Shown here: positions 17,930-30,192 of the stretch, one piece after another
How the letters are laid out: each line of letters starts with the position of its first letter
How positions within the stretch are numbered: position 1 is the first letter of the stretch
Assembly (NCBI GenBank): GCA_003194525.1
Contig: NBIV01000097.1
Location: 62,001 to 126,000 of the forward strand
Direction: 5' to 3'
DNA length: 64,000 bases
Source of the DNA: Gracilariopsis chorda
Taxonomy: Eukaryota > Rhodophyta > Florideophyceae > Gracilariales > Gracilariaceae
Program-made: the position numbers and the translations under genes
The notes under the pieces: model-generated
Told to the model about the DNA's origin: nothing
The model's database searches: none
Seen by the model: only the letters and a program-made list of their open reading frames with translations

Positions 17930-20098
17930 GATGGGGGACAGGTATTAGGAACATGTGCAACCTGGATATCGAGGGGCTGGAATGAAGGCTTTGAGCAAAC
18001 TCATACTAGCTATTATAGACAAAACATCGTATCTACTTCTGTGGAAGTACTGCTTCGAAACCGATGGCTGATATTGGCATCCTGATGCTGCTCTGATATC
18101 GGAAAAGAATCGGTGTGACCGGTACGGTACGAGGCGAAATGGCTCCATAAACGGTACCATATAGGGTCAAAGTATCATCAAGTTTTGCAGCTCTGCGGAG
18201 CCCTTTTGTTTTCATCTATCAATATAAGTATGGCTTAGGCATCAGAAATTACTTCCAGGAGTAGTTCTGTCCTGTACGTTCGAGAAGGTACGGAGTTTCA
18301 GGTGCACTAGGTTCGGATGAAGAACCGTCAGTAGGAGTTCTACAGGTCTTCTGGAGGGATTCATTAGCAGCGTTCCCGATACATAATAAGCGAATGGCAT
18401 CTGCCCACTGCGTTGGTACTAAAGAGATAGTGACAAATATACCTGCAGAACGGGGTGATACTGAATCCCAACGAATGAATTGCTGAATGTGCGGGGAAGT
18501 ACTGCACAACTGGTTCGGATTTGGTCTTACTCGTATCAGTGCGGGTACCGTTGGCAATCGGAAATCGGAAATCAGAAACGTATCGCGAATACCCTTACAA
18601 GCATTTCTGAAACGGTTCCATGGACTGGCATTAGATAATCTGTAGTGCTCTCTAGGGAAACAGGATTGGTAAAGACTAATTATATGCACAAGCTTGGAAT
18701 CGGGGATATCGGCAATGATGGCTAGGATAACCTGTAACGATATGCAATTACTAGTACCGGGGACAGCATAGACAAGATTACCATGCTTCCGCAAGACAAC
18801 AAGAGCTGTTTCAGACAAGCGTGGTTGGTCACGGAAAAAACCCTCTGCAAACGGGCATCTCAGATCTTCAGGGCGTTGGTTCAACGGCCTGTCTCAATGC
18901 AAGTTCAGCGAGCAAGAGATTTCAGATGATCAGGCGTCCGGTGGAGACGGACAAAAAAGAGCTGGAGATTAAACCTTACGGAGGTTGCGTGAGAACAGGA
19001 GTTGAGGAGTGGAACTGTGCTTCGAGTAGTTTTTTTTTGGCTCAGATGCTTGGTAAAACGCGCGGAAGTGGACCATACTGCACATGAGTCAGTCTAGAGT
19101 GTTCTTTGGGAGAGGTGTAGAGAGGCCAACCCGAGAGTCTTGTTGCTGTTGTTCTTGCTTTTGGGCGGACGAAGCCAAATTCCGACGTGGACGCACCAAC
19201 TCTCAAAGAAGCTAATCTCTGCCGCGGAAGCCAAGTTCTCGAGGCAGACCCAGTTGCGGATCCATTGCTTCCTCCTGATTCGCATCGGCAGGAAGGTCGG
19301 CTCACCACGACTGGCGGATTAATGCATTCTGTCCAAAGCAGGGCCACTGGCGGTTCCCGAGTGATCCTTCAGCGCAGAACTAATCCATCAAAAAGCGACT
19401 TAGCTCCGCAGCTCTGGAGATGAGCTACGACAGCTTCCACTTCAGCCCAGCTCGCTTGGACGGGTTTAGCGACATCCCGGAATCCCAAGGTTTTTCAAAC
19501 GGTAATCGCAAGCAAAGCGTTCTGTGTTCAACTGGTTGGAAGGTTTGCGGGACAGTTTCTTCTGGTGAAATTTGAGTTCGTGATATCAGATTTAAGAAGA
19601 AGCGCGTGGCCAAAACTTGTCGTAGACTTTCTTGGACGACTATCAACGGGTAAAATGTCTCTCTTACCGCAATAATGTCTTGGATTTGGAAGCTAATGTA
19701 GTGGTGCCGGTCATTTCGAAAACACCAGCGTTCCTGACTACGATACAGTCATCAATATCTACCTAAGCAGTGGTAGCGGTATCAGTGGGGAAGGGGGTGA
19801 GCGCGGGAGCATCCAAGGCGGGAGGGCTGGGTCGCACTGGAGCATTCCCCGCGGTACGACCACGACCGCAAAAAGTGATTAGTGTGGGCCACACTAATGA
19901 CAGTGATCGTCCGTAGTTGCGAGTACGTGCAACCGGTTTGCACAGGGGAACGTAAGGCCCCTGTGACAAAAGTTTGCATCCGCGCACTCCTCGTGACATT
20001 ATCTTGGGTCCGCCACACCTCTAAAATCGTCTTCCAGCCTGTGTCGTCATTGTTACATCTATCGAGTTCAGCTGTGTCGGAGCAGCAACAGCGGCACA
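17930..20098. other. Intergenic region, nothing convincing
   Basis: A 211-codon minus-strand open frame (18884-18249) has no ATG at all and no recognisable domain. No repeats shared with the rest of the window were noticed. Confidence 0.5.
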
Positions 20099-23000
20099 AT
20101 GGATATTGCCTTGGTTGATCCGGTTGTTACGGTGGTTACAAAGCTTGAAACAATCGTAAAGAGTTACTGTGACCGAGGCGACATCATTGAAGACAATAGA
20201 AAGCAGCTTGGTCGGCTCAAACGAGATTATGCAGCGGCTGCAAGAGTACTTCGGCTACTTCAGAGCTTGAAAAGGCTCACACTCGATACTGTTACACATG
20301 AAAGGTTAGGGCTCTTCAAGGAAGAGTTAGAAGAAGACAGGAACGCTCTTGAATCACTGGAGGAATTTATCAGCAAAGCCAACCGCTGGAGAAGAGTTAG
20401 GAGAATGGAATCCGTACTTGATGACTGCGAAGCACGTAGCAAAGAGTTGTTCCAGTTCCTGAACGATAAAATCTCTCCAATGTTAACACGTCAACCTCCG
20501 CAGCCAGATGAGTACACTGCGCGTCGGAATTCGGTGCCACGGAACCCGCCGAGACTGATATTGGACTACAGTACAAGCGATACATGCGAAGGCAAACTGA
20601 AAGATGCTGTTCTCTGCCTGGGAGAAAGCCAAGTCGTGGCTGTTCTAGCTTGTGGACAAGGCGGCGTTGGGAAGACATGCGCCTTGCGAGGCCTTGCTGA
20701 CGAAACCGAAGTGAAGAATGTATTCCCTGGAGAACTTCTTTACATCCAACTTGGGAATGACGCGACGATGAAGAGCACTGTGGAGGGCATTGCGACCGTA
20801 GTGGATAAGACAGGGGGTAAGCAATTGGCTAAGAATATAAGAGAAAGTTCATTAGCAACAGCAGCAGAGAAGGCCTCGGATTGGTTCTGTGCGCACACCT
20901 GTTTGTTTTTTGTAGATGATATCTGGCGAGTGAATGGCATTGACTCGGGTGTGTTGAACACTCTTGAATCGATGATGAACGAAAAGAGTCGAATGATATA
21001 CACAAGTGGAGATGAGCGTTTTCTAAATCGGGCTCATATTGTGATTGAATTCAAGAAGAAAGACACGCACGGGGAACTGTCGCGCCGGATGCTGATGAAG
21101 CACGCAGGGTTTGATGCAGAGTATGACCTCAGCAAGGAGAACAAGAAAGCATTCGAGGCTATTCTGGATATTTGTGACGGGCTTCCGCTCGCATGTGGTA
21201 TTGCCGGAAGTGCAGTGTTGAATATCTCACGCTCAAAGAGCCAAGAGGAGAGACAAGATGCATGGTCAAAGTTTCACCAGGATATATTGTCACATACAAG
21301 AGATATGTATGATGTTACAATGGAAGGGTACGGCAATTTGCCCAAGATCGTTGATGCTTCTCTCGAAGTTTTGGAAAAAAGTAGCAGTAAGGGAAGGTAC
21401 TGCGAACGGTTTCGGGCTTTGTGCGTTCTTCAGAAGCAGCAGAAGGTTTCGACTCGTATGCTTCATAAATTGTGGGATATGGAGAACTTGGCTGATGCTG
21501 AACGAGTTGTGGACAGGTTCAAAGAAGTGTCCATTGCACAGAAACGAGATGATGGAGGTTTGGTATATATTCAGTTGCATGACATTGTTCTCGATATTGC
21601 GACTCGAATGGCGGAAGAAAGAGGTCAGAGACACAAAATGTTCCGAGATCTGGTTTACAGTTACACTCCACGCCTTCGATGGGGTGATACTTCGTTTGAG
21701 TGGTGGGAAACAGAAGGTGACGGCTACGTTCACGAAAACGTATGTAGACTTCTTCGGGATGCCGAACATGTGTGCCAACTGATGTGGGTTTTGTCAAAGC
21801 CACAATGGATCGCAAAACGTCTCGTGAAGGATGGAATCTACGCCGTTGAGCAGGATCTGAAGCATGGAATAGCCATCGCAGAGAACAGCAATTACGGGTA
21901 TGCGAATCACAAGAAGCACCTCGAAATGGTGAGCAGAGCTGCGCGCATGAGCTGCACCACAGTCGTCAAGAACCCTCGTGAAGTTTGGTTTCAACTGCAC
22001 GGGCGTTTGCTGTGGCATGCGACGAAATGCAAACAGACGAAGAAGTTTGTGGAGGAAATTGAAAAGTGCGCGCCGAGACCATGGGTGAAAGCATCCTTGG
22101 GAATTTTGGAAGCTCCAAGTGATGCTGAGGAAATTATCCGCGTTCCTGGATATGTAATGAGCATAAGCATGGAGGAGGATGATACTTGGATTTTCTGGAA
22201 ACGTGCTACCTTTGGTGATGATGATAAAGCCATAGGTGTTTCAAAGCACACGAGAACGAGTGGTGTTTGCGAACATCACCCTTTCGTCATGAAAGAAGAG
22301 GACAAAGCGTGGCTACTCGATGTTGGTTGCGAAGCATTCGCCACAACGGGCGATCGGAGAAGCGTTGTGACAGCGCATCGCAACGGCAGAATTGCGACGT
22401 GGAATAGAGATACGGGGGAAATGGAGCGAGTGGTCGAGTGCCTCGGATACATTGCAGCTCCAGGATCGCGGTTTGTTGAGTTCAACTGTGACGGGACGCG
22501 AGTGGCGTCTACTAGTTCACAACACGAGATCCGAGTATGGGATACAGGCAGCGGTAAGGCGATGGGGGCACAGCTCTTGGGCCACATAGAGTTTGTGAGA
22601 TGTGTTGCGTTTAGCTCCAACGGTAGTTTGCTTGTGTCGGGGTCAAGAGACAATACGGTGCGCGTGTGGAGCCAGCGCAGCGAGGAAGCACTGATGCCGC
22701 CGCTCGTCGGTCACACTGACTTGGTTTCGTGCGTGGCTGTGAGTGCGGATGGCAAGCGCATTGTGTCGGGGGTCTATGGACAAGACGGTGCGCGTTTGGA
22801 ACGGGCATAGCGGAGAGGCGCTGACGCAGCCGCTCGTCGGTCACATTGGTGACATTTTGTGCGTGGTTGTGAGCGGGGATGGCAAGCGCATTATGTCGGG
22901 ATCAGGGGATAAGACGGTGCGCGTGTGGAAGGCGCACAGCGGGGAGGCGGCGACGCCGCCGCTAGTCGGTCACACTAAATCGGTTTTGTGCGTGGCTGTG

Positions 23001-23688
23001 ATCGCGGATGGCACGCGCATTGCGTCAGGGTCATGGGGCAAGACGGTGCGCGTGTGGAGTGCGCACAGCGGGGAGGCGCCGGCGCCGACGCCGCCGCTGG
23101 TCGGTCACACGTCTTTCGTTCAACACGTGGCTGTGAGCGCGGACGGAACGCGCATTGTGTCGGGGTCCGTGGATAAGACGGTGCGCTTGTGGGACGCTCA
23201 CAGCGGGGAGGCGCTGACGCCGCCGCTCGTCGGTCACACTTCTCCTATTTCAGTGCGTGGCCGTGAGTGCGGACGGCAAGCGCATTGTGTCGGGCTCCTC
23301 TGACCAGACGGTGCGCGTGTGGAACGCAGAAAACGGGCAAGCAGTGCGTACGTTTGTGTTCGACGATTGGCCGATGCGAATAGCGGTGGACGCGCACGGT
23401 TGGAAAGTTGTGTCGGTTGTTTGGGCTGCGTGCTTTTTGTTGGACGAGAGTAGCGGAGAGTGTGAAATGACGTAGAGGAATGCGGCGTGGCAGCCGACGG
23501 TGGACGCGCTCGACCTGTGGTGGTCGCGAGGGGAGTTGTTTTACAATGCCCGTAACGAACGGGAAGTGCGCGATGGAGGCGAGGCAGGGCAACTGCTGGC
23601 CACCTGTGAATGCAAAGTTACGAATGTCAGCGGCAGCGACTGGTACGCCTCGGCCAATTTTGACAAGAGGTGCCAAATAATTCGCTGA
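20099..23688 (+). pseudogene. NB-ARC/WD40 NLR-type gene with two frameshifts and a stop
   Basis: The first frame (20099-22810) encodes a helical/coiled-coil N-terminal region (1-150), then an NB-ARC ATPase: Walker A GQGGVGKT at 186-193, Walker B LFFVDDIW at 269-276, an RNBS-B-like MIYTSGDERF, and GLPL at 361-364. A ~330-residue linker is followed by WD40 repeats from about 22440. The WD frame is broken by one extra G in a G5 run (22768-22772), continues in the next frame to an extra G at 23253, continues in the third, meets TAG at 23473-23475, and the same frame then stays open to the TGA at 23686-23688 (VDALDLWWSRGELFYN...). Homologues act as STAND-class immune or incompatibility switches. 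All ATPase motifs are intact, so decay is recent or the lesions are assembly errors. Confidence 0.85.
22570..23345 (+). repeat. Tandem 129-bp WD40-coding repeats
   Basis: About six direct repeats of a 43-codon unit with the pattern GHT-xxxx-CVAVSADGKRIVSGS-xx-KTVRVW-xxHSGEALTPPLV. Long DNA words such as GACGGTGCGCGTGTGGA recur in nearly every unit, so the array is homogenised at the DNA level. Differences cluster after GHT and before KTVRVW. Confidence 0.9.
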
Positions 23689-24547
23689 CGAAGGGCTGAC
23701 GACGGCCGTGTCTCAACGATGCGTGTTGCTGCGTGGGTCCCAGTCCTGGCACTTGCACCGCAACCGGAGTAGACACGTCTGTACCAAGGGTACTGGCAGT
23801 TTTTACGAGCGGCTGGTTTGGTGTTCGGCACATTGCGCCACTTCTCGGCCAAGTACTGGACTCGTCGACGGTGTTATGTTTTCGCGATGGTATCCCTATA
23901 ACCCATGTCATTGCGCCGCCTTTCGTCTTCTGGGTTCTGCACCTTTTGCGGGCGATGCAATTGCAATAATGCGTTGGTCATCTGCCTGTTGCCCAACTGC
24001 GTCTTCGTGAAAAGAAACAAACAACACTACAACCCAGCCATGATATAGTTTTTGGTTTCACAACACGCGTCCTGTCCACTTACTTGTGTGTGCTTCGATA
24101 TTCTTGACATCGCCAGACATTCTTCGGCACCAAGCGTGATTAGGGCCCTTCTGGTGCACTGCATTTGTTTGAGTCGCACACGAAATTCCACTGCCGTACC
24201 TGTGTCTACGCTCCATCATTTCCATCTTTTGTTCGTCCTTTTTTTGTTTGCCTGGTAATGTTATCCTCATTGTTTTGTTAAAGTTGTTAACATCCGCATG
24301 TGCTGGATGCTCACCCTTCTGAATACAGCAACCACTGGTCGACACCGTAGTTCTATCCATTCTCGACTGCAGTCATGAATGCATACATGAAGCAGTTTGT
24401 GCTGCCTCTATTGACAGAATCACACTGCGAGCAAAGACGCTGCTGATCGTTCATACTGTATCGAACTGGCATTTGGTAAAGGGATGGTTCGCAGTTTGGA
24501 ACGTATCAACAACATTGCTATGATGATGCCGTTGCGCATTCCCCTTG
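23689..24547. other. Intergenic region, nothing convincing
   Basis: Only short unsupported open frames. The 5S-unit spacer of copy B starts at about 24548. Confidence 0.5.
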
Positions 24548-24751
24548 TATCAGGATAAGGGTGACGAATACGAAACTGTGTGGCTACACGGGTAGGTAGG
24601 TAGAGAGTAGAGGATGGATAAGTTTCGGCCGTTTTGAAAGTGCGTGGCACAGGGTTTAAGCTTTTAGGAAAGCTGTGGCCAAGCTGGGTGTTCATATGGA
24701 TGTGGTGAAGAGTACAGAGTTTAAGTAGGAACAGGGGGTGGAGTGAGTATC
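24548..24751 (+). repeat. Upstream spacer of 5S gene copy B (shorter match)
   Basis: About 205 bp nearly identical to the last part of the copy A spacer (GGGTGACGAATACGAAACTG onward), then unrelated sequence further upstream. The different outer flank shows that B is not a simple large duplication of the A locus. Confidence 0.8.
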
Positions 24752-24800
24752 ACATTCAACCATACCACGTCGCCAAACGCCGGATCCCATCCCGAACTCC
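24752..24800 (+). rRNA. 5S rRNA gene, 5' part (nt 1-49), split by LINE B
   Basis: Identical in extent to the 5' part at copy A and interrupted at the same nucleotide, ending CATCCCGAACTCC. Confidence 0.9.
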
Positions 24801-24856
24801 CGAATCACAATCTTCGAAAAACAAAAACTTCATAAATTTATTCAAAAACCCACATT

Positions 24857-27262
24857 ATGAACGGGCCGGAGCGCCCAGAATGCCCACCACCGTCGCAACT
24901 TGCGCCGAAAACGAACAAGCGACCCCACCAAGGTGACAAAACAAGTAACCTCACGCCAATATCTAAACGTAGAACGGACCGTAAAGTATCACTGAGAAAT
25001 AAGACAAAAGGTCTTGGCACCAATCTCAATACACAGGGCGATTCTCATGAAGTAGATCCCATCAACCGACAAGATGAAGAAATGGAAGACAATATTACGT
25101 CTATAGCTGCCAATACTGTTCCCTCCACTAAGAACGTCCAGAAAGAAACTAAGAGCACTTCAGCAAATAACCTGCCGCATGTCGTCCACAACGATATAGT
25201 GGAATGCACGATAAAAAACAACGCCTCAGACACGAATATGCTGGATGTAGATAGGAATTCGAATGAAATAGAAGTATCAACAATCGATGTACATGATAAG
25301 GAGAACTCGGCAGACGAGAATCCTCATAATGAAGATAGTGGAAGTCTTTTACAGGATACACAAAGTGCAGATAATGAACAAGCTGTAACCAAGAGTTCAG
25401 GCCATTCCAAAGCTAGAAAACAGAACTGGACTCTGACTGATGAGGTTCTTGCAGATCTGAAGTGCGCTTATTGCGAGGATATCGGTAGCATAAGACCTAG
25501 TGGTCAGAACAGAAACGATCCGTATAGAGGACCAGCTCTAAAATGCAAATTATGCACTCGTAGGTTTCAGGGAAGATCGGTAATGAACTTATTGCATGCT
25601 GCTGCTCATAGTCCAGTAGTTTTTTCTGCTTTGAAAACAGCTGAAGAGTGGATACAGGAAAACAAAAAACAAATTGCAGCGCAGAAAGAAGAACAGAAGC
25701 AAGCCATGCAGGCGAAGAAAAGCAAGGAACAGCCACCAGATTGGATTCAAATCGCACTTCGTGATCATAAACATAAGCTTCGATGCCCGAACTGTCAGGC
25801 ACAAGGAAAATTTACTCTACATGGTAGATCAAAAGGTCTGAAGGTTCTTCGTTGCACTGAATGCAAAACAACCCAACCCGGGGATGCTGCTGATTCTGTT
25901 ATGAGTAAAGCGTTGGGCAGTGACTGGCAAAAACAGATTACTCGTGGGTATCATACCCTAAACTTCACTGACAGTATACAAGAACACTGTTTCCCATCAC
26001 CGTCTAGCCGAAAAGCCACACCATGTGCCTGCACCCAGGAATCTGCCGAAATACCACCCATATCTTACCATGATATTCAAAATAAGATTGGATTACAAAT
26101 CTCTGAAGAAGAAGGACAGGGACAGAGACAAATGGAAGAACAGAATGGGACCGATCGCACCTTACGCATGGCTATCAATGAAACGGAATGGGCAATTCTA
26201 GTAGAGACAATCAAGGACCTAAAGACTACTGTGAATTTCCTGAAGCACCAGAACAAAGTGTTAACAGAGAAGCTTGCACAGCTTACCAGCAATCAAACTG
26301 CGACTACAAACCACGACACACCGCTTCACACATCAGGTCCCAGGACGCTCAGCTATACAAAGGAATGGCCCACACTGCATGCATTACAACATCAACACGA
26401 ATCTGAAAACAAGCGTACGGAAGACCTAAGACTTCAGCAACAGGGAGGCAATACTAAGACATGGTCATCTATTGTCAGACAGGAACGTATGTCCAAGCTT
26501 CCTGATGAGCAAAGAATGAAGATTCATCAAACCCTACAAGCAATAGAGATCAGCAATTTACGTATGAATACCGCTCCGGAAGTTGATGTAGTCTACATCA
26601 AAGGTCTTAAACGTTCCCCATATGGGCTTATCAGGCGATCCTTGCAACACAGCATCCCACGTTCTTCACTGCTTGGTTTATCTTATATTGGAGGATCAAT
26701 CCTAGAGATAATTACGCTAAAGTCGCACAAGCACAGACTGATAGAAACACTTCAGCTTTTAGGATTACAACACATGGCAAACTTCTCGATAAGGGATGAC
26801 GCGATGAAGAAGCAGGGCGAAAATAGTGACAAGAAGACTCGAGAAATGCAAAACTTAACCCGACTCATTAGACGAATGCAGCGCTGTGTTCGAAACTCAA
26901 AAAACCCTCTGGCAACAAGATGGTATGCTGCGAGGCTGCAAGAAGCAAATAAGCGCATGACCGAACTAGACGCCAAAATATCTGATAAGCGTACCAAAGA
27001 CACTGCGTCTACTCAGATCACCGAAGCACCAACTGCAGTTCAATCAGTAAGTGCGGACGCCGATGAAGTAGTTCAAGAAAGCCCTCCCACCCCCGGTTGT
27101 AATAATGTCACTAACACTGGGTCCATAGAACCGAAGCCTGGAAAAACTGATGAACACAAACATGTATTGCACCCAGAAGATGCAAACTGCAGTAAGCAAG
27201 ACACGGACACAGAAATGACAGATCGCAGTCCAAAAGCCAACCAGCCTCCATTCTCATCGTAG
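24857..27262 (+). CDS. LINE B ORF1
   Basis: 801 residues, identical in protein sequence to copy A ORF1, with both zinc-binding clusters and the coiled coil intact. One silent difference was noticed (GCCACG to GCCACA near 26019). An intact ORF1 makes B a candidate active element. Confidence 0.85.
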   Translation: MNGPERPECPPPSQLAPKTNKRPHQGDKTSNLTPISKRRTDRKVSLRNKTKGLGTNLNTQGDSHEVDPINRQDEEMEDNITSIAANTVPSTKNVQKETKSTSANNLPHVVHNDIVECTIKNNASDTNMLDVDRNSNEIEVSTIDVHDKENSADENPHNEDSGSLLQDTQSADNEQAVTKSSGHSKARKQNWTLTDEVLADLKCAYCEDIGSIRPSGQNRNDPYRGPALKCKLCTRRFQGRSVMNLLHAAAHSPVVFSALKTAEEWIQENKKQIAAQKEEQKQAMQAKKSKEQPPDWIQIALRDHKHKLRCPNCQAQGKFTLHGRSKGLKVLRCTECKTTQPGDAADSVMSKALGSDWQKQITRGYHTLNFTDSIQEHCFPSPSSRKATPCACTQESAEIPPISYHDIQNKIGLQISEEEGQGQRQMEEQNGTDRTLRMAINETEWAILVETIKDLKTTVNFLKHQNKVLTEKLAQLTSNQTATTNHDTPLHTSGPRTLSYTKEWPTLHALQHQHESENKRTEDLRLQQQGGNTKTWSSIVRQERMSKLPDEQRMKIHQTLQAIEISNLRMNTAPEVDVVYIKGLKRSPYGLIRRSLQHSIPRSSLLGLSYIGGSILEIITLKSHKHRLIETLQLLGLQHMANFSIRDDAMKKQGENSDKKTREMQNLTRLIRRMQRCVRNSKNPLATRWYAARLQEANKRMTELDAKISDKRTKDTASTQITEAPTAVQSVSADADEVVQESPPTPGCNNVTNTGSIEPKPGKTDEHKHVLHPEDANCSKQDTDTEMTDRSPKANQPPFSS

Positions 27263-27264
27263 AA

Positions 27265-30192
27265 ATGGCTCCACAACGAAACTTCTCGGTTGGGACGTAC
27301 AACATTCGTGGCTTAAAATCGAATGAGCAATTGGTCGCTGAATGGATTCAACGCTCAGGCATTGCAGTAGCGGCAATAACGGAGACCTGGCTCAAGCCTG
27401 AGGACGATGTTGACTACTTTATAACTGAGCATGTAGCTCTAGAACCTCGATGCCCAAATGGAAAAGGATACGGGGGGGTTGCTCTATCCATTCACCCGCT
27501 TCTTAGATATCAAGTGCTCAAGAAGTGCACCACAACTATTTATCAATACATTGCCATCAAATCCCAGGGAATTTCAATTGTAGGCTTGTACTTGTCTCCA
27601 GCAGCAACAGCCCAACAAACCGAAGAGTGTTTCAAAGAGATTGGAGACCTGATTTGCTCACCATTCATAATAATGGGGGATTTCAACGCCAGGCACAAAG
27701 ACTGGGACAAAAGTGAGAACAGACGTGGTCGATACTTACAAAAGCATGCGGTACAAAGAAAATGGACCATCAATACCCCTAAGGAAGACACACACCACCC
27801 AGCACCTAGCACGGGAAATCATAGTTCAACTATTGACTTCTTCATCACTCAGGGGATTCACCTCCAAAGAGCGGTGATAAATTCTGGACCATGGGATGGG
27901 TGTAGTGATCATTATCCGGTCTATGCCAAGACAAATACAACCTGGACACTGCAAGAGCGCATGACATGCAAAACAGTCTCCCATCACCGCAGACTGAAAC
28001 CGAATCTCCTTCACAAGGCAGTGCAACTATACAGAAAAACCATTCCCATGACAACAACAAAAATTGAAGCCTGTCAATCCGAAGTTGAGTTGGATACACT
28101 TCTCACTAGTATTGAACATACGTTACTACTACCTTGGCAACGTCATATACAATGGAAGCCGGGAAAGCCACGTATTGGGTGGTCAAAACGTATACATGAA
28201 CTGTCCAAACAAAGATCGAAAGCATACCGCCGTGCCAAACACACAAAGAAAAGCGAGGATTGGAATGCATATAAGAAACTTGACCGAAGGGTGAAACGAG
28301 AAGCAAAGCAAATGCGCGAGATTAGAATGCATAATACCTTCCAACAGCTCGCAGAGAGCTCTGTGACGGATGCTTCCCGCAAACTCTCCCACCTAACGAG
28401 AGAGAAGAAACGCAAAAAGTCTTCAACATTGCACCAAGGCGGACCACTCGACCTGCAACAGTTTTCCGCGTATATTGCTACCCCACAAGGAAAAGGTTAT
28501 GTACCAACAATGCATCCTTTCAAAGTCGATAAGGAGTTTCAGGACCTTGTTGTTACCTCGATCAAAGAAGCTCAAAATGGAAAAAGTTGTGGCCCTGACG
28601 GAGTATTTGTTGAAGCATTGAAAACCGAGCCAGAAATGTTTGGCAAACTACTCACAGAAATATGGGCAAAGTGTGGTACAATTCAGTATATGCCACTCAG
28701 TTGGCGATCAGCACGACTAGTGCCAATTCACAAAAAGGGAGATAGAAGCAATCCGAAGAACTACCGCCCGATCACAGTCATATCACAACTTCGAAAGCTA
28801 ATTGACAAGGCAATTGACAAATCCATTCGCAGTAGATACACATTTCATCCTGCGCAGCTGGGTTTTAGACAAAATGTGGGAGTTGAACACGCTATTATCC
28901 GCAGCACCAGAATGCTAGAACTGGGCATGCCATTTACGGCAGTTCTCGATCTGAAAAAGGCTTATGACACTGTTCCAAGAGACAAGCTCATGCAAATTGT
29001 GGAGCAGAAACTTCCAAAACACATTGCCAATATGATTGCATATCTGTTACAGCCAACAATTCTTCGCACTGCAAGAGAAAATACCTCAAAAGAGGGAAAA
29101 GACGACAATGTAGTCAGAATTGGAGTTCCTCAAGGAGATCCGCCGAGCACAACCCTGTTTAACATGTACATGGATAAGTACGCAGAACAAATCTTACCAC
29201 ACACGAAACATTATCGAAACCGAAACTATGGTCTGATCATGTTTGCCGACGATGTAAAACTGCAAACTCGCACAGCACAGTGTCTCCAATCCGTACTCAA
29301 TCTATCTTCAGCGTGGAGTGTTGAAAGTAATATGCAGTGGGGTATATCAAAATGCTACATATTACAACCGCGATTAGACACTCCGAAAACATTCACGCTT
29401 GCGAACAGTGATCTCAAAAATGTCGACGACGTCGAATATCTGGGTGTTACTCTCTCCATTGATGGCATATCTTGCAAGAAATCAATCAAGCGATGTGAAG
29501 CTGCACATCTACGTGTAAAAGACTTACAAAGTTTTGGCCTTAACAACCGAAAACTTGATGCACTTCGCACTATCCAACTTTCCAAACTCCTGGTGATGCC
29601 CATTGCAGAGTATGCCATACATATCACGCCTCCATCAAAACCATTTTCGAAAAGTTATGACCGTCTTCAAAAAGCCATTATCCAATTAGCTATTGGATCA
29701 GTTCCAGAACGTCATGTGCCCCGAGCAAGGAAATTGATAAAGTTTCCTCCATTACAATACAGAATCTCTTTACTTCTTGGAAACTTACACCGAAAACTTC
29801 AGCAGAATATTGAACTACTTCATGGAGACCACGACAAGAGAGACTTAGCACGGGATGATTTTAAGGCTTTCATTATTCACAAGACAAAGTTCGATCTCCC
29901 TCCACCAACCTCAAAGAAAGCTCTGTACGATTTGTGGGATAGGCTGTGCAAAACAGCAGCCCGTCCTATTCCTACTTTAATAGGAAAGTACTTTCCACCA
30001 ATTCTCCATCTAAAGTGTTGCGTACTGCGCAACAGCGGACTGCGGTGGTATTTCAACCAGTTTCCTGTCCAAAATAGGTACACCAGAAGCAGAGATCATG
30101 TTACTTTGCGAAAAAAACGGAGACTATCGATCAGCATATTGGATGCTTCGAGAAAACATGCAAAAGAGAAGTTGGTCGTTGAAAGATCGTAA
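27265..30192 (+). CDS. LINE B ORF2: endonuclease-reverse transcriptase
   Basis: 975 residues with endonuclease (SDH) and reverse transcriptase (FADD) motifs intact. Differs from copy A by Asp-to-Glu in TARENTS and Tyr-to-His in RSRDHVTL; the His is shared with the older copy C, so Tyr in A is derived. Carries the same A7 tract and shortened C-terminus as copy A. Starts 2 nt after the ORF1 stop. Confidence 0.92.
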   Translation: MAPQRNFSVGTYNIRGLKSNEQLVAEWIQRSGIAVAAITETWLKPEDDVDYFITEHVALEPRCPNGKGYGGVALSIHPLLRYQVLKKCTTTIYQYIAIKSQGISIVGLYLSPAATAQQTEECFKEIGDLICSPFIIMGDFNARHKDWDKSENRRGRYLQKHAVQRKWTINTPKEDTHHPAPSTGNHSSTIDFFITQGIHLQRAVINSGPWDGCSDHYPVYAKTNTTWTLQERMTCKTVSHHRRLKPNLLHKAVQLYRKTIPMTTTKIEACQSEVELDTLLTSIEHTLLLPWQRHIQWKPGKPRIGWSKRIHELSKQRSKAYRRAKHTKKSEDWNAYKKLDRRVKREAKQMREIRMHNTFQQLAESSVTDASRKLSHLTREKKRKKSSTLHQGGPLDLQQFSAYIATPQGKGYVPTMHPFKVDKEFQDLVVTSIKEAQNGKSCGPDGVFVEALKTEPEMFGKLLTEIWAKCGTIQYMPLSWRSARLVPIHKKGDRSNPKNYRPITVISQLRKLIDKAIDKSIRSRYTFHPAQLGFRQNVGVEHAIIRSTRMLELGMPFTAVLDLKKAYDTVPRDKLMQIVEQKLPKHIANMIAYLLQPTILRTARENTSKEGKDDNVVRIGVPQGDPPSTTLFNMYMDKYAEQILPHTKHYRNRNYGLIMFADDVKLQTRTAQCLQSVLNLSSAWSVESNMQWGISKCYILQPRLDTPKTFTLANSDLKNVDDVEYLGVTLSIDGISCKKSIKRCEAAHLRVKDLQSFGLNNRKLDALRTIQLSKLLVMPIAEYAIHITPPSKPFSKSYDRLQKAIIQLAIGSVPERHVPRARKLIKFPPLQYRISLLLGNLHRKLQQNIELLHGDHDKRDLARDDFKAFIIHKTKFDLPPPTSKKALYDLWDRLCKTAARPIPTLIGKYFPPILHLKCCVLRNSGLRWYFNQFPVQNRYTRSRDHVTLRKKRRLSISILDASRKHAKEKLVVERS

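Noticed and set aside
18249-18884. 211-codon minus-strand open frame
   Set aside because: Starts at TTG and contains no Met at all; no signal peptide or domain recognised.
23240-23256. TTTCAG acceptor-like sequence at the second NLR lesion
   Set aside because: No matching donor, and a one-base change alone restores the WD40 repeat, so a frameshift is the simpler reading.
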